The notes under the pieces: model-generated
Told to the model about the DNA's origin: nothing
The model's database searches: none
The model's input: only the letters and a program-made list of their open reading frames with translations
Shown: in pieces, positions 33,498-43,973 of the stretch
How positions within the stretch are numbered: the stretch's first letter is position 1
Layout of the letters: every line of letters starts with the position of its first letter
Translations under genes and position numbers: made by a program
Assembly: GCA_963921425.1 (NCBI GenBank)
Contig: OY992835.1
Coordinates: 248,001-312,000 of the forward strand
Direction: 5' to 3'
Length of the DNA stretch: 64,000 bases
DNA from: Dryas octopetala
Taxonomy: Eukaryota > Streptophyta > Magnoliopsida > Rosales > Rosaceae

Positions 33498-34835
33498 ACT
33501 TTTTTTTCGGCCAAGGTTGGCTGAAGCAACACTTTGGTCTGTTTTTGTATGAATGCGGAGCGTGCCACCGTCAAGCCAAGTTTGGCTCGATCGGAATATG
33601 ATAGTGATTGGGTTGAGTGATTGCACTTGACTGATTTTATCAAACAATTGATCAACCGAGCTAGGAACCGCTCTCAGCCTTGGTTCTTTTTTAGCCTCGG
33701 GGACAAGGCTCTTTGATGCCTAGTCGGAATCGAAATCCAACCCAGTAGTTGGCCTCCTAAGAATTACGTGATCAAATTCATGCACAAAGTGGTGTAAGTG
33801 TCCAAGAAAAACAAAGAAACTATGAACGACAAAAGTATAGTGAAACTCAATGCGATTCACACCAATCGAACTAACTTCAAGATTAAAAGCAACTAAAAAA
33901 ATAGCAGGCATTTAGATTGAAAGCAAACGGAAGAAAATTGCATTAAACTTGAAATAAAAACAAAAAATGTCTCATGAAAAGCAAAGAACAAAAATCAAAT
34001 TGATACCACGAACCCTTGGAAGGCAAATGATAGAGCTACAAACCTAGTGAAACTTGAAACTAAGAGCGGTTGAAAATCTAAAAAGCGCTTTGAATGGAAG
34101 CACCAAATAAAATACGAAAACAAAAGAACTTTGAATAATTCTTGAGACTTGAAAGTTTGTGAGTTGATTGCTGTGTGTTGAATATGTGAATGTCTTTTTT
34201 CTTTTCTGAATGCATCTAAATATAGGGGTTGGCATAGCAATGGGCCATTACTTGGCTCGGAATTCCCTCTAGACTCCTTGTTCGGATGAGATTTAAACTC
34301 TCTTGAATTTAGGATTCGACCGGATTCTTCCTTGATAACCACGTGATCTTGAGCATTGATGATTGATCGAAATCCTTTCCAATCTTGGACTCTTTACTTG
34401 AACATCTTGGCTTCTTGATTCAATCGAGATACTTGGTCTCCAAGAATTTCCAAATTCTTCCCTTGGTAGGATTTACATTGATCTTGTATTAAATTTCTGA
34501 GTTCCTCTCCAAGCAAAGATTTCGACTTGAATTCTGATCTTGAGCGGAGTCCCAACTCGAGTAGGATTTAGTGACGTATTAGAAAACCTCTACCGCTTGG
34601 GTTGAGCCATTATTAGCTAATGAATTTCAATCAGAAGACTTTTGAGTTTGATTGAACTCCTTGAGGCTTTAAGCTTTATTTAATAAAAATCAGGCCCAAA
34701 TGTTGAGACCCAAAGCTTAGTTAAAAAAAATTTAAATTTAAATGAGACGACCCAGCCTCAAAACTAGGCCGAAATCACCTCTTTCATTTTTCTTGCACAA
34801 TAATAAAATAGCCCGGCCCATTTTTACCTTTGAGT
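33498..34835 (+). repeat. Family 1 copy C, left part
   Basis: Aligns with 632-1800 (copy B plus the start of the palindrome arm), including 'gccaccgtcaagccaag', 'ttaggattcgaccggattc' and 'cccggcccatttttacc'. It stops at 34835 and resumes at 38303 with 'aacccggcctcaaaa', so a foreign insert lies between. About 27 bp expected at the break are missing. Confidence 0.8.
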
Positions 34836-35754
34836 GAGTGATCAATTGATTCAATTTAATGTAAAGGGCAACGAGAAAGTTGCTTGAAATTTTGTGTGAA
34901 ATGTATTGTGAGTGGTCTTGCATATAAATAGTGTGTTTTAGGGGAGTCCCAGCAACAAAAAGTTTCCAAGTAGTGGTAGGAGAAATAGAGTTTTTCCTAA
35001 AAGGGTTAATATCACCTAACTGGTATATATTGGTTAAGAAAAGTAGCTATACATGAAACAGACCATAGAAGGGAGTCCCAACGATTTATAGTCATTGGAC
35101 TTATGATGTGAATGAAACTTTCATGTAAGTGAATACATTTCTTTTGATGATCAGAGATAGATACTTAAAGTAAAAAATAATTATAATAAGTTGATTTTAC
35201 TAAACTTATTCATCAAATGGTATTTTAGTATACATGTAAAAATTAGAGCATTCAATACAAAATAAATTGACAATAAATAAAGAGACTTATGAGATTATAT
35301 ATTGTAGGGCTATCTAGTCTTTACATTTCAATGTATAATACTATCAACACGTACATGTTAATAAAATACTTATAAGAAACATATTACACTATTGGGGCAC
35401 TATGTCTCTGCCGATCTGCTAACACACACCTCAACTGTTGTTTATTTCAATAAATATATTTAACTCTTAACTCAGCAAAATAATCTTCACTCTTATAACT
35501 GCATACATGTAGTTCTAAATCACTTTTTCTCCTCTTGCTTGCAGCTCAAACCATATGTATCTCAGTGCCCCATCAAGACTACTTATACATGACTTGTTTT
35601 CTTCTCACTTTTCTTATACATGACATAAATAAATTAATGAAGCTAAGCATGCAACCACTGTAGTGGAAAAGGTTCCCTGCCTATAAATTTTCTAATGTAG
35701 TTGAAAAGGAACATCAATAATATTAATATTACTTTGGACTTTTTGTAACTGATG

Positions 35755-35820
35755 CAATTGGAAAGTTATTCAACCCAAGACAATCAAGCAATTGGGAAGT
35801 CATTCAACCCAAGACAATCA
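35755..35820. repeat. Short tandem duplication
   Basis: 'attcaacccaagacaatcaa' occurs twice, about 37 bp apart, each copy preceded by 'caattgggaagt'-like sequence. Confidence 0.8.
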
Positions 35821-36536
35821 ATTGAGACAATAATAAAAAAACAGTTGCGTACGTTCCATAGAGTTCCTTTATATAAAGTGGCTCTAAAACTTTGATATAT
35901 AGACAAGGCACCTCATACCTCTCAAGAATAATAAGTAGTTGATGAGAACTTCCACTAAATTTTTTGCCCTGTTTTGCAACCTGAAATTTAAAATGGCAAA
36001 TAAGAAGTGAGATACATAACTCATGGGAGCATAATGGTAACATTAAGATATACATAACTCAAGCCATAAATTCCCCATCAAAGGATGGTAGGAGACCAAC
36101 AATACTAAACAATCTGGGCATACACTTAGTCTCGGCCAATGCAGATGACTTCTCAATCAATAAGAAAATTAAAATAAGTAACCCCTCCCATGTCTGACCC
36201 ACATCAACCCCTCATCATAAAATCCCCAATTTTTATTCTACCCAAAAAATAATAGAACTAAACAACATCAAAATCCAGAAAATAAATCCGTGAACTACAA
36301 ATTACTACTTTGAAGTCTTGAACAAATGAAAACCCACATCCCTATTACAAATAAAAATCTAATTCAATGTAAAATATCTTTACTATGGGAAACTTAATAT
36401 AACATATCACAGAAACATCAAAAAATAGAATTAAGGCGTGAAAAACCTATAGACTTAACGTACAATGGTCGAGTCTCAACAAGTAGCAGAGATTGATAGA
36501 CGGAGGGAGAGGAAGATCGATCGAAGACTCAGAGGT

Positions 36537-36645
36537 GGAGAGAGAGAGAGAGAGGTGGAGGCGCACCCAGAGCCGAAGAGAAATTGCAGGAAGCCGAATT
36601 GGGTTTTGGGTTTGTGAGAGAGAGAGAGAAAGAGGGAGAGAGATA
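36537..36645. repeat. GA-rich tract
   Basis: Two (GA)n runs (36537-36554, 36615-36645) with other purine-rich DNA. On the minus strand it resembles a CT-rich plant 5' leader, with a possible splice donor near 36460. Confidence 0.8.
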
Positions 36646-36989
36646 TGGAAACTAATCGACGTTGTGTACGGAAAGAGCGTCTGTTCGTTTGCTTACTAAA
36701 AACCCAGAAAAACTTAGGAGACAATCCTTTTGTCCCTACAATTCTTTATTTTATACAAAACGACACTGTTTAACAAAAACAATTTGACTTTGCGTGACAA
36801 ATCAATTTTTTTGACGCAAAATAATTCATTTAGGCGGGTATAAAAATAAAAAATAAATTTAGTGACGTGGGAATTAATTTGTATACTTATATGGGCTAGA
36901 GATTTAAATGGTTGTCACCCAAGGTTTGGCATGTGTCGACAAAGCACAATATTTTCGCAAGAGAATGTGAAGACCACAATATTATTTCA

Positions 36990-37830
36990 ATAATTGTGAA
37001 GACCAGATTTCAATGATTGGAGCCGTTCATTTTCTATGTTTATAATCAAAGATCAATCTTGAAAAAAATCGGGCAAATCAGAATTCATCTACCCGTTCGA
37101 TTATCAATAGAAAAACATGATCGTTCATACGTTCGACCTTCGTTACCTAACTTCTACATCTACGATTGAGCTAATTTTTTGCAGGTATGATCTTTGATTA
37201 GGAAACTAAAAAATGAACGGTTCAGATCGTTAGAAACACGATCGAGATATGAGCTTCTACATATAAATACACTTCAAGAGTATTATGCTATTAATTACTT
37301 TTTCGTTGAAACCTTGTTGTTTTAATAATTGTGAAGACCACAACGTGATTTCAACAATCGGAGCCGTGCATTTTCTATGTTCATACTTAAAGATCATCCT
37401 CTGTAAAAAATCGGCCAAATCGAAATTCATCTACCCGTTCGATAATCAATAGAAAAACCATGATCGTTCATAAATTCGACCACAGTTACCTAACTTCTAC
37501 ATCTCCAATTGAGCTAATTTTTTGCAGAGATGATCTTTGATTGGGAAACTAAAACATGAACGGTTCGGATTGTTGGAAATACGATCGAGATGTGAACTAC
37601 TACATATAAATACAATTGAACAGTATAATTCTATTAACTTTTTCATTGAAACCTTGACATTTCAATAATTGTGAAAACTATAACATGATTTCAACGATCA
37701 GACCCGTTCATTTTCTATTTCCCCACTCAAAGATCATCCCTGCAAAAAATCGGCCAAATCGAAATTCATCTACCAATTCGATTATTATTAGAAAAATTAC
37801 GATCGTTCATTTTAGCGACAAATCATTTAG
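36990..37830. repeat. 340-bp tandem array of hairpin units, about 2.4 copies
   Basis: The landmark 'gccgttcattttctat' (with small changes) occurs at 37022, 37363 and 37703, giving a period of 340-341 bp. Each unit is itself an imperfect inverted repeat: its 'gcaaaaaatcggccaaat' half faces 'attgagctaattttttgc', and 'gttcattttct' faces its complement near 'aacatgaacggttc'. The same short motifs occur in the fold-back MITE at 38956. Confidence 0.85.
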
Positions 37831-38165
37831 TTGTCGCGCAAGAATCTTATAGATCACAAACTGACTTGTCACAAGAGAAATCACTTTGTCACCAAAGATT
37901 AGTGTATGTCTCGAAAAACCACTAAATTGTCGCAAGAGAATGTGGAGATAAATATTTAGGTTGTCGCGCAAGAAGTCCATACATCACAAACTGACTTGTC
38001 ACAAGAGAAATCACTTTGTCATCTAAGATTAGCGTATGTCTCGACAAACCAATAAATTGTCCCAAGAGAATGTGACGACAAATATTTTGATTGTCGTGTA
38101 AGAAGCCCATGGATCACAAACTAACTTGTCACAAGAAAAATCGCTTTGTCACCTCAGATTACCCG
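37815..38165. repeat. 130-bp subterminal tandem repeat of the second CACTA
   Basis: 'ttgtcgcgcaagaa' or a close variant starts at 37831, 37961 and 38091. Each copy is followed by 'cacaaactgacttgtcac' and 'atcactttgtca'. It sits just inside the terminal repeat. Confidence 0.85.
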
Positions 38166-38302
38166 CCAATATGCGCGGTACGCGGGTGCTGGTGTGTTAC
38201 ATTACGCGACAAAAGTTTAAGTTTGTTGCGCGAGACCTTTTCTAGGGACAAAAGTTTTGTCGAGAAAAATGTTTGTCGCAAAATCTAGTTTTTCTTGTAG
38301 TG

Positions 38303-38955
38303 ATAACCCGGCCTCAAAATTAGGCCGAAATTATTTCTCTTGCTTAGAATACATGGCCTCACAAATTGCATTTAATCGGGCCAATACACTCTATTTTAAT
38401 AACAATTCCGATCGAAAAGTCAATTGAAATTTATTTGAACTAAAATTAATCGGAACGAATTGTACCCAATCCGATCGACATTGCAAATCAATTGGAACAA
38501 GCTCCATGATACCGGCCAATAATTCTATAAATTGATTGGACTAAAACAAAGTCGATCAATCTTTCATTGGGCCGCTTGTCTCTTTTTAACCATCGATCGA
38601 AATAAATCCTATTGAACTAAAATTGGCAAGGTCGATTGAAATGATTTCTTATTGGGCCACTTGTGTTACTTGACATTCTATTTTTATCTCACATTTTGTT
38701 CGAGACCCATATATTAGAAAGGCCTCAATTCAGGCCGACGACAAGAGTTGGAAATCACCCGGCCTATAATTGCTTCCACATGTCGAATTAAAATTAATGA
38801 ATAGGCCTAGTTCAATATATATATATCTATTGCAGCCCCCATCTAGCTTCCATCAATATTAAGTTGCTAGCTAGCTTTAGGAGTTTGTAAGCCACTGTAC
38901 GTCCATATATACCATAGCTCCTCCATATACACACACATATATATATATATATATA
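38303..38955 (+). repeat. Family 1 copy C, middle part
   Basis: Resumes the family 1 sequence ('aacccggcctcaaaattaggcc', in pieces) and then diverges through a stretch with repeated 'cgatcga' and 'aattga' motifs. No gene seen. Confidence 0.65.
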
Positions 38956-39353
38956 CAGGCTTCTTCTGTTGAGGTATACCTCAACTTATTTATGTTGAGG
39001 TATGACTTTGTTGGGGCCTACACGAGTCGTTTTGTGTCGATCCGAACCATTCGCAAGGATCATCTTTTTTGATAGATCATCCTTGCAAAAAATTAGTCAA
39101 ATCGGAAATCATTTGCCTATCTAACTTTGATAAAACAAATGGACGGTTTCATCGAAAATATTTGGTTCGTCCATTTATTTGATGAAAGTTAGATAGGCAA
39201 ATGATTTCCGATTTGGCTAATTTTTTGCAAGGATGATCTATCTACGGAGATGTAAAAATTGAACGGTTCGGATCGACACAAAACGACTCGTGTGGGCCCC
39301 AACAGGGTATACCTCAACATAAATAAGTTGAGGTATACCTCAACAGAAGGAGC

Positions 39354-39356
<3 letters not shown>
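38956..39356. mobile_element. 401-bp fold-back MITE
   Basis: Starts 'caggcttcttctgttgagg' and ends with its near-exact inverse 'cctcaacagaaggagcctg'. Pairing continues inward almost to the centre ('caaatgatttccgatttgg' facing 'tcaaatcggaaatcatttg'), giving arms of about 190 bp. It lies in a TA-repeat, so the target duplication is probably TA but cannot be fixed. No coding capacity. Confidence 0.88.
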
Positions 39357-39404
<48 letters not shown>

Positions 39405-40250
39405 GCTGCCCAACATCTTTGAAGAAGAAACCAAAGCTGCCCGACAACAAATCTTCAAGCCTCAAAACCACTGTACTTCAACATATCTACTTATATATAT
39501 ATATATATATATATGTCCAAAGTATGCAAATACCTAGCTGCCCGACAACATGCATTTCACTTCTTCATTTCCCTTATATAGTTATATATATCAAGCAGCT
39601 GCCCGATGACTAAGAAAGAAGAAAAAGGCCGCCCAACTACTTTCAAAGCAAAACAAATACTGCCCATCCCCACTTTGACAAACAAAGCTAGGTTGTCCAA
39701 CAATATTGAAGGAGAAGGCTTTATTCAAAAACAAATTGCAAGGTTGCCCGCTTCTCTTCAACATATATATAGGGCATATACATGTGTGCAGCTGTCCGAT
39801 CACTTTCAAAGAAAAACAAAGGCTGCCCATAACCTCCAAACACCTTATTCTCCATTTCCTCTTCCGCTTCAACTCCCTCTTTGTTTCCAGATCTGCCCGA
39901 CACCTACCCACTGCACTTCTTTGATTTTTATATCACAAGCCCAGCCATATATATGCTCAAGTGCCTAGCTGCCCTACAACACAAAGAAAGAAAAGCTACT
40001 TGCTGCCAGCCTGTCACAAGCCTCTCCCTTTCTGAAAGTTGCACCTTACCCCTTTGCCATTTGGTTTCTGTATGCACAACTTGGGGTGTCTTTGATCACT
40101 TGGCATTCAGCCATCCTCATCCAAGCCGCACGAACACCATGTGCTTGATGAAAAGTTCCAGCGCGCCAAGCAAAATGTCTCAAGTCCTGCCCAAATTCTA
40201 AGCAGCTCGATCAACCTTGATGTCATTATTTTGGTAGAGATCGAAAAACC
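39357..40250 (+). repeat. TA microsatellite and family 1 copy C, right part
   Basis: A (TA)n run at 39357-39401 is followed by DNA in which 'gctgcccgac' or close variants recur about ten times (39406-39985), spaced irregularly. This region corresponds in position to 2780-3500 of the palindrome arm. No PMD gene follows. Confidence 0.55.
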
Positions 40251-42232
40251 ACTCCGGTTGGTGACAATTTTAAGCCCAAACACTCTCGTTACAGTTTAGT
40301 TTTTATTGATAGTCGGTTACGGGTAGTTGGTCCATTTAGATAGATCATCAAGAACATTTCTAAACCTCGAATTAGAGAACGGTTTTGTGAAAGTCGTGTC
40401 AGCATGCAACTGGCTTCTAGTAAATAGATATTGATTCTCTGGTTTGCTTGTGCATATTTTTAACGTTTTACAATGGCTCTATATGTAGTAAATATTTTCG
40501 CTACTACTTTAAACCTACTCAAGGTCGCCTAAGGGGAAGCTATAAATGTATTTGATGCTTACCCACTATTATGTGTTTTGAGTGTAAATCACGCTTTGTT
40601 TGACGACTTGGATTGAGATATGGAGGTCACGTTGCGCAACCTTGCTTCTTGTCAATTTCCAAGACTCTTATGTGGTTCAGATAATTTTTGTCGAGCATGT
40701 CTACATCATTGTTGACTTTTTTTTGCTACATAATGTTATCTTTTGTCATACTCTTAGGATATGAATTGTATATATTTCAGATCTTTGTCATATTTCTTTG
40801 GGTTGGTTATGTTTATTTGAACATCTTTTTATGAATGTTCCTTAAGGTTATATCAACCGAACTTATGACTTGAGTGGGTTAGTTCAATTATTTATAAAAA
40901 AAGTTATTTTTGCAAAATGTTTTATTTAAACATTTATTTTCTGCTAGCACTAAAACTCTAATCCAACCCGTTTTACTAAAATAAATAAGGCTTAACCTAT
41001 CTTGGGCATTCTCAAAGTGGGTGTCGTTGTGGTGTACTCAAGTTTTGAGAAGTCACAGATGTCACCCACCTAGTCGCGGGCATGCCGTGACTAAATCTAG
41101 ATGAGGAGATTGAGGCATGACCATATGAGGAGAAGGAGCGCAATGACGTTACATTGCAAGTGATGCAAGACAACTCATAGGGTCAAAATAGTATTCTATG
41201 GCCTTATTAATTTTTATAATAAATTACTTCGAAGTCCAAGTTTTCTAATTACTTTAACTACAAATTCAGTCAATTTAAAACTAAACGAGAAGGACATTCT
41301 TTTATACTAATGTGATTCTCTGTCTCTCGCACTCTTTCTCTCTCTCATCTATATCTCATTGTTCTCTCTCTGTCTCTCGCCTCTTTCTTTCATCCTTTGC
41401 TCCTTCTTCTCTCCATGTTTCTCTGTTTCTCGCTCTCTCCTTCTTCTCTTTCTCTATTTTTATTTTTATTTTTTTACAATTATAATAATTATAATAATGA
41501 GAGTTATATGGATTCTTGTGTGCAAATCTTGCAGATGCAGATACAAAACCAAAGCTTCCTTTGCCAATGCAAATACATGTGCTTTTCAACTTCCTCTTCA
41601 GCCCTTTTCTTTGCATTTGTTATTGGGTGATTCTCTAGTTGTAAATTGTAGTTGGCTAAAAATTGTTGCCCAATTTTGAGTGCCCGTGAATTCTTAGATT
41701 CTTTGGATGCAAAATTATACGTCGTCAATTGTAAAGAAACCAAGAGCAATGATATTATATAGTGAAATCTGAATGTGGTCATTGATTCTTGATTGCATAT
41801 GTAGATGCATATGAAAAAAAAAATTATTTTAAAAAAATACATGGTGAACAGTGACATATGAACAATGCTGGTGAACAATAGCGGTCTTTTTTAAATTTGG
41901 CCTGGAGCTTAAGTCTTGGGCCAGCTGGGTGTAGGCTTAATAATCTTTCTTATTTTGAGCTCCAATTTAAAGCACCCAAATTTTTAGGATAGTTACATTT
42001 TAGTTTTCTTTTTGAGTATTTTTCTTTTCCAATTAGGATTAGATTTGGTTTCCTTTGTTAATTAAGATTTCCATTTTTATGTTTCAATTTTTAAATATCT
42101 TATATATGAATTGACGAAAATATCCTTACACTTAACAGAAAATTAGATGAAATGTGATGATATGTGCGACATAATCACTTTTGTGTAAGTCTGGATGGTA
42201 ATTGGACACAATTTTTTTTAGGATGGTGCTAT
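40251..42232. other. No gene seen; CT-rich tract
   Basis: 40460-40620 resembles 32820-32960. A CT-rich run (about 41320-41465) looks like a plant 5' leader but no convincing ORF follows; the 106-codon open stretch at 41359 is mostly low-complexity. The remainder is AT-rich. Confidence 0.5.
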
Positions 42233-42241
42233 TAATTCAAA

Positions 42242-43230
42242 GGGAAAACTTCATTTTAGTACCTCAACTATACCCGGTTTTTCAAGTTAGTACCTCGATT
42301 TCAAAAAGTGGGATTTCGATATCTCAATTTCATTTTTGTTGCAATTTCATACCTTCGTTAGTCCTTCCATTAGAAAGACATTTAACAGATGACGTGGATA
42401 CTGACATGACATCAATTTCTAGGGTTTTCAGATCTATCAATTTCTCCCTCAGATTTTTGACCTTCAATGACTACTGCGATGGAGGTGGTCGAGGAGTTGT
42501 TGCAACAATCAAAATCGATGTTGTAATGTCGTCGTAGTTGCTCGCAGATGACCTTTTGGATTCGATTCATTGGGAGTTTGATCTCCTAGATTAGGCTGGG
42601 TTAGGAGGGAGTTGGGGGTTGGGTGGGGAGGGAGAAGGGGTTGCTGGGTTTGGAGGGCTTCTTGGTGGTGGGTGGGGAGAGATGCTAATTTGGTAGGTCG
42701 GTGGTTTCAGATTTGGAATTAGCAGATCGAAGAGAAAGTGGGAGCGAGAGGAATAGAGAGAAACATAAGGAAAGAGTTATGATGGGTGGTCGGCTGATGT
42801 TGCACGGTGTCTGGATATGCTGGCGTCTAGATGGGCTAGTAGTGAGAGATGAAGGGGGAGGGGGGGAGGGAGGGAGGAGGGATTGCTCTGGTTTTGGGGG
42901 GTCCTAGGTTTTCTTTTCTTTTTTTTTAATTATTTTTTTTAGGTTCTTTTATTTTTGGATTGTTTCTTTCTTTATTATTTTTTTTATACACATGGCATTA
43001 TAAATCTACGTGTCTATTTTTAAGAAGTTAAATAGATGCCAATAGTATAATGCTGAGGCCACATCAACATCCACGTCACCAGTTAACAGTCTTTCTAACG
43101 GAAGAACTAATAGAGGTATGAACTGGATTGTAAAAAAAATGAAATTGAGGTATCGAAATCCCACTTTTTGAAATTGGGATATTAACTTGAAAAATCGGGT
43201 ATAATTAAGATACTAAAATGAAGTTTGCTC
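42242..43230. mobile_element. Non-autonomous Mutator-like element (MULE)
   Basis: The 9-bp target duplication taattcaaa lies at 42233-42241 and 43231-43239. Terminal inverted repeats of about 180 bp begin 'aaaacttcattttagtacc' on the left and (reverse complement) 'gcaaacttcattttagtatc' on the right. They include the shared 'tcaaaaagtgggatttcga'. The ~600-bp interior is G-rich on the + strand after 42590 and has no recognised coding sequence. The terminus resembles the MULE that begins at 61119. Confidence 0.93.
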
Positions 43231-43271
43231 TAATTCAAAAAACCCTTTTATAAAAATTTGGATAACAAATA

Positions 43272-43683
43272 GAGTGAGGCTATGCAGACCACTCTCAGCT
43301 GCTAAGTTGACTACCCTAACATATTTTGTCCATTTTTTTTTCCTATTTTACCCTTTATTGCAAAAACAAGATGAAATTACCCAGATCCATTCGGTGGTTA
43401 TCTACCGAAACATCTACCAATGTTCGGCAGATAAGTGCCGAATAAACACAAACATTTTGGCTGATAACTATTGAATACCTTTTTCATTTGCATTTGGTGG
43501 TTATCCACTGAATAATCCACCAATGTTCAGCAGATAACTGTTGAATAATTATAAATATTTCGGTAGATAACTGTCGAATAACCCGATGAACAAAATTAAA
43601 ATTTTTTGTTTTAAGAGTAAAATTAAAATTTTGAAATAGGGTGGTCAACTCAGCAGTTTAGGGTGGTCGGAATAGCACTGACC
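43272..43683. mobile_element. 412-bp MULE-type MITE upstream of BRCA2
   Basis: The 9-bp target duplication taacaaata lies at 43263-43271 and 43684-43692. The ends are imperfect inverted repeats ('accactctcagctgctaagt' facing 'actgctgagttgaccaccct' after inversion). The middle has a degenerate ~115-bp tandem repeat rich in 'gataactgccgaata'-like motifs. No coding capacity. Confidence 0.85.
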
Positions 43684-43692
43684 TAACAAATA

Positions 43693-43973
43693 TTGTAAAA
43701 TGATGGGTTTTGGACTTTTAGGGCTATCCACCACAATCCCGGTAAACACGTTTCGTGAGACCGAGGAAAGTAAAGCTGATTTGATTTTTATTTGTTTGGC
43801 GCCTTTTTGTTTGTAATTTGTCCGCCATTTGCTAATAGCGGCAATCGTATTTCTCTCGAACCAATCTTGGATTAGAAATCTAGAATGATTGATATTGAAA
43901 TTGAAACAGCGAGCGAGAAGAGTGTGAGTGAGTGAGGGAGACGGAGAAGAGAGTGAGTCTGGTCTGAGACATA
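43693..43973 (+). promoter_or_regulatory. BRCA2 upstream region and 5' leader
   Basis: Only about 280 bp separate the MITE from the BRCA2 start codon. The last 90 bp are GA-rich ('gagcgagaagagtgtgagtg'), as in many plant 5' UTRs. There is no obvious TATA box, so the core promoter may be TATA-less or may lie partly in MITE DNA. Confidence 0.5.

Larger units (their letters stand above)
34836..38302. mobile_element. CACTA-type insertion, right end intact, left end lost
   Basis: The right end is 'gtttttcttgtagtg' (38288-38302), identical to the right terminus of the CACTA at 12986-19367. The expected left end 'cactacaaga' is absent at the other junction, so the element is truncated there or formed in two steps. 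Inside are a 130-bp subterminal tandem array (37815-38165), a 340-bp tandem array (36990-37830), a GA-rich leader-like stretch (36480-36640) and AT-rich DNA. On the minus strand an exon-like block at about 35920-35980 ('VAKQGKKFSGSSHQLLIILE', bordered by AG and GT) could be a captured gene piece of unknown family. Confidence 0.6.

Noticed and set aside
39259-39537. Protein with a long Ile-Tyr repeat
   Set aside because: It is the (TA)n microsatellite read in frame.
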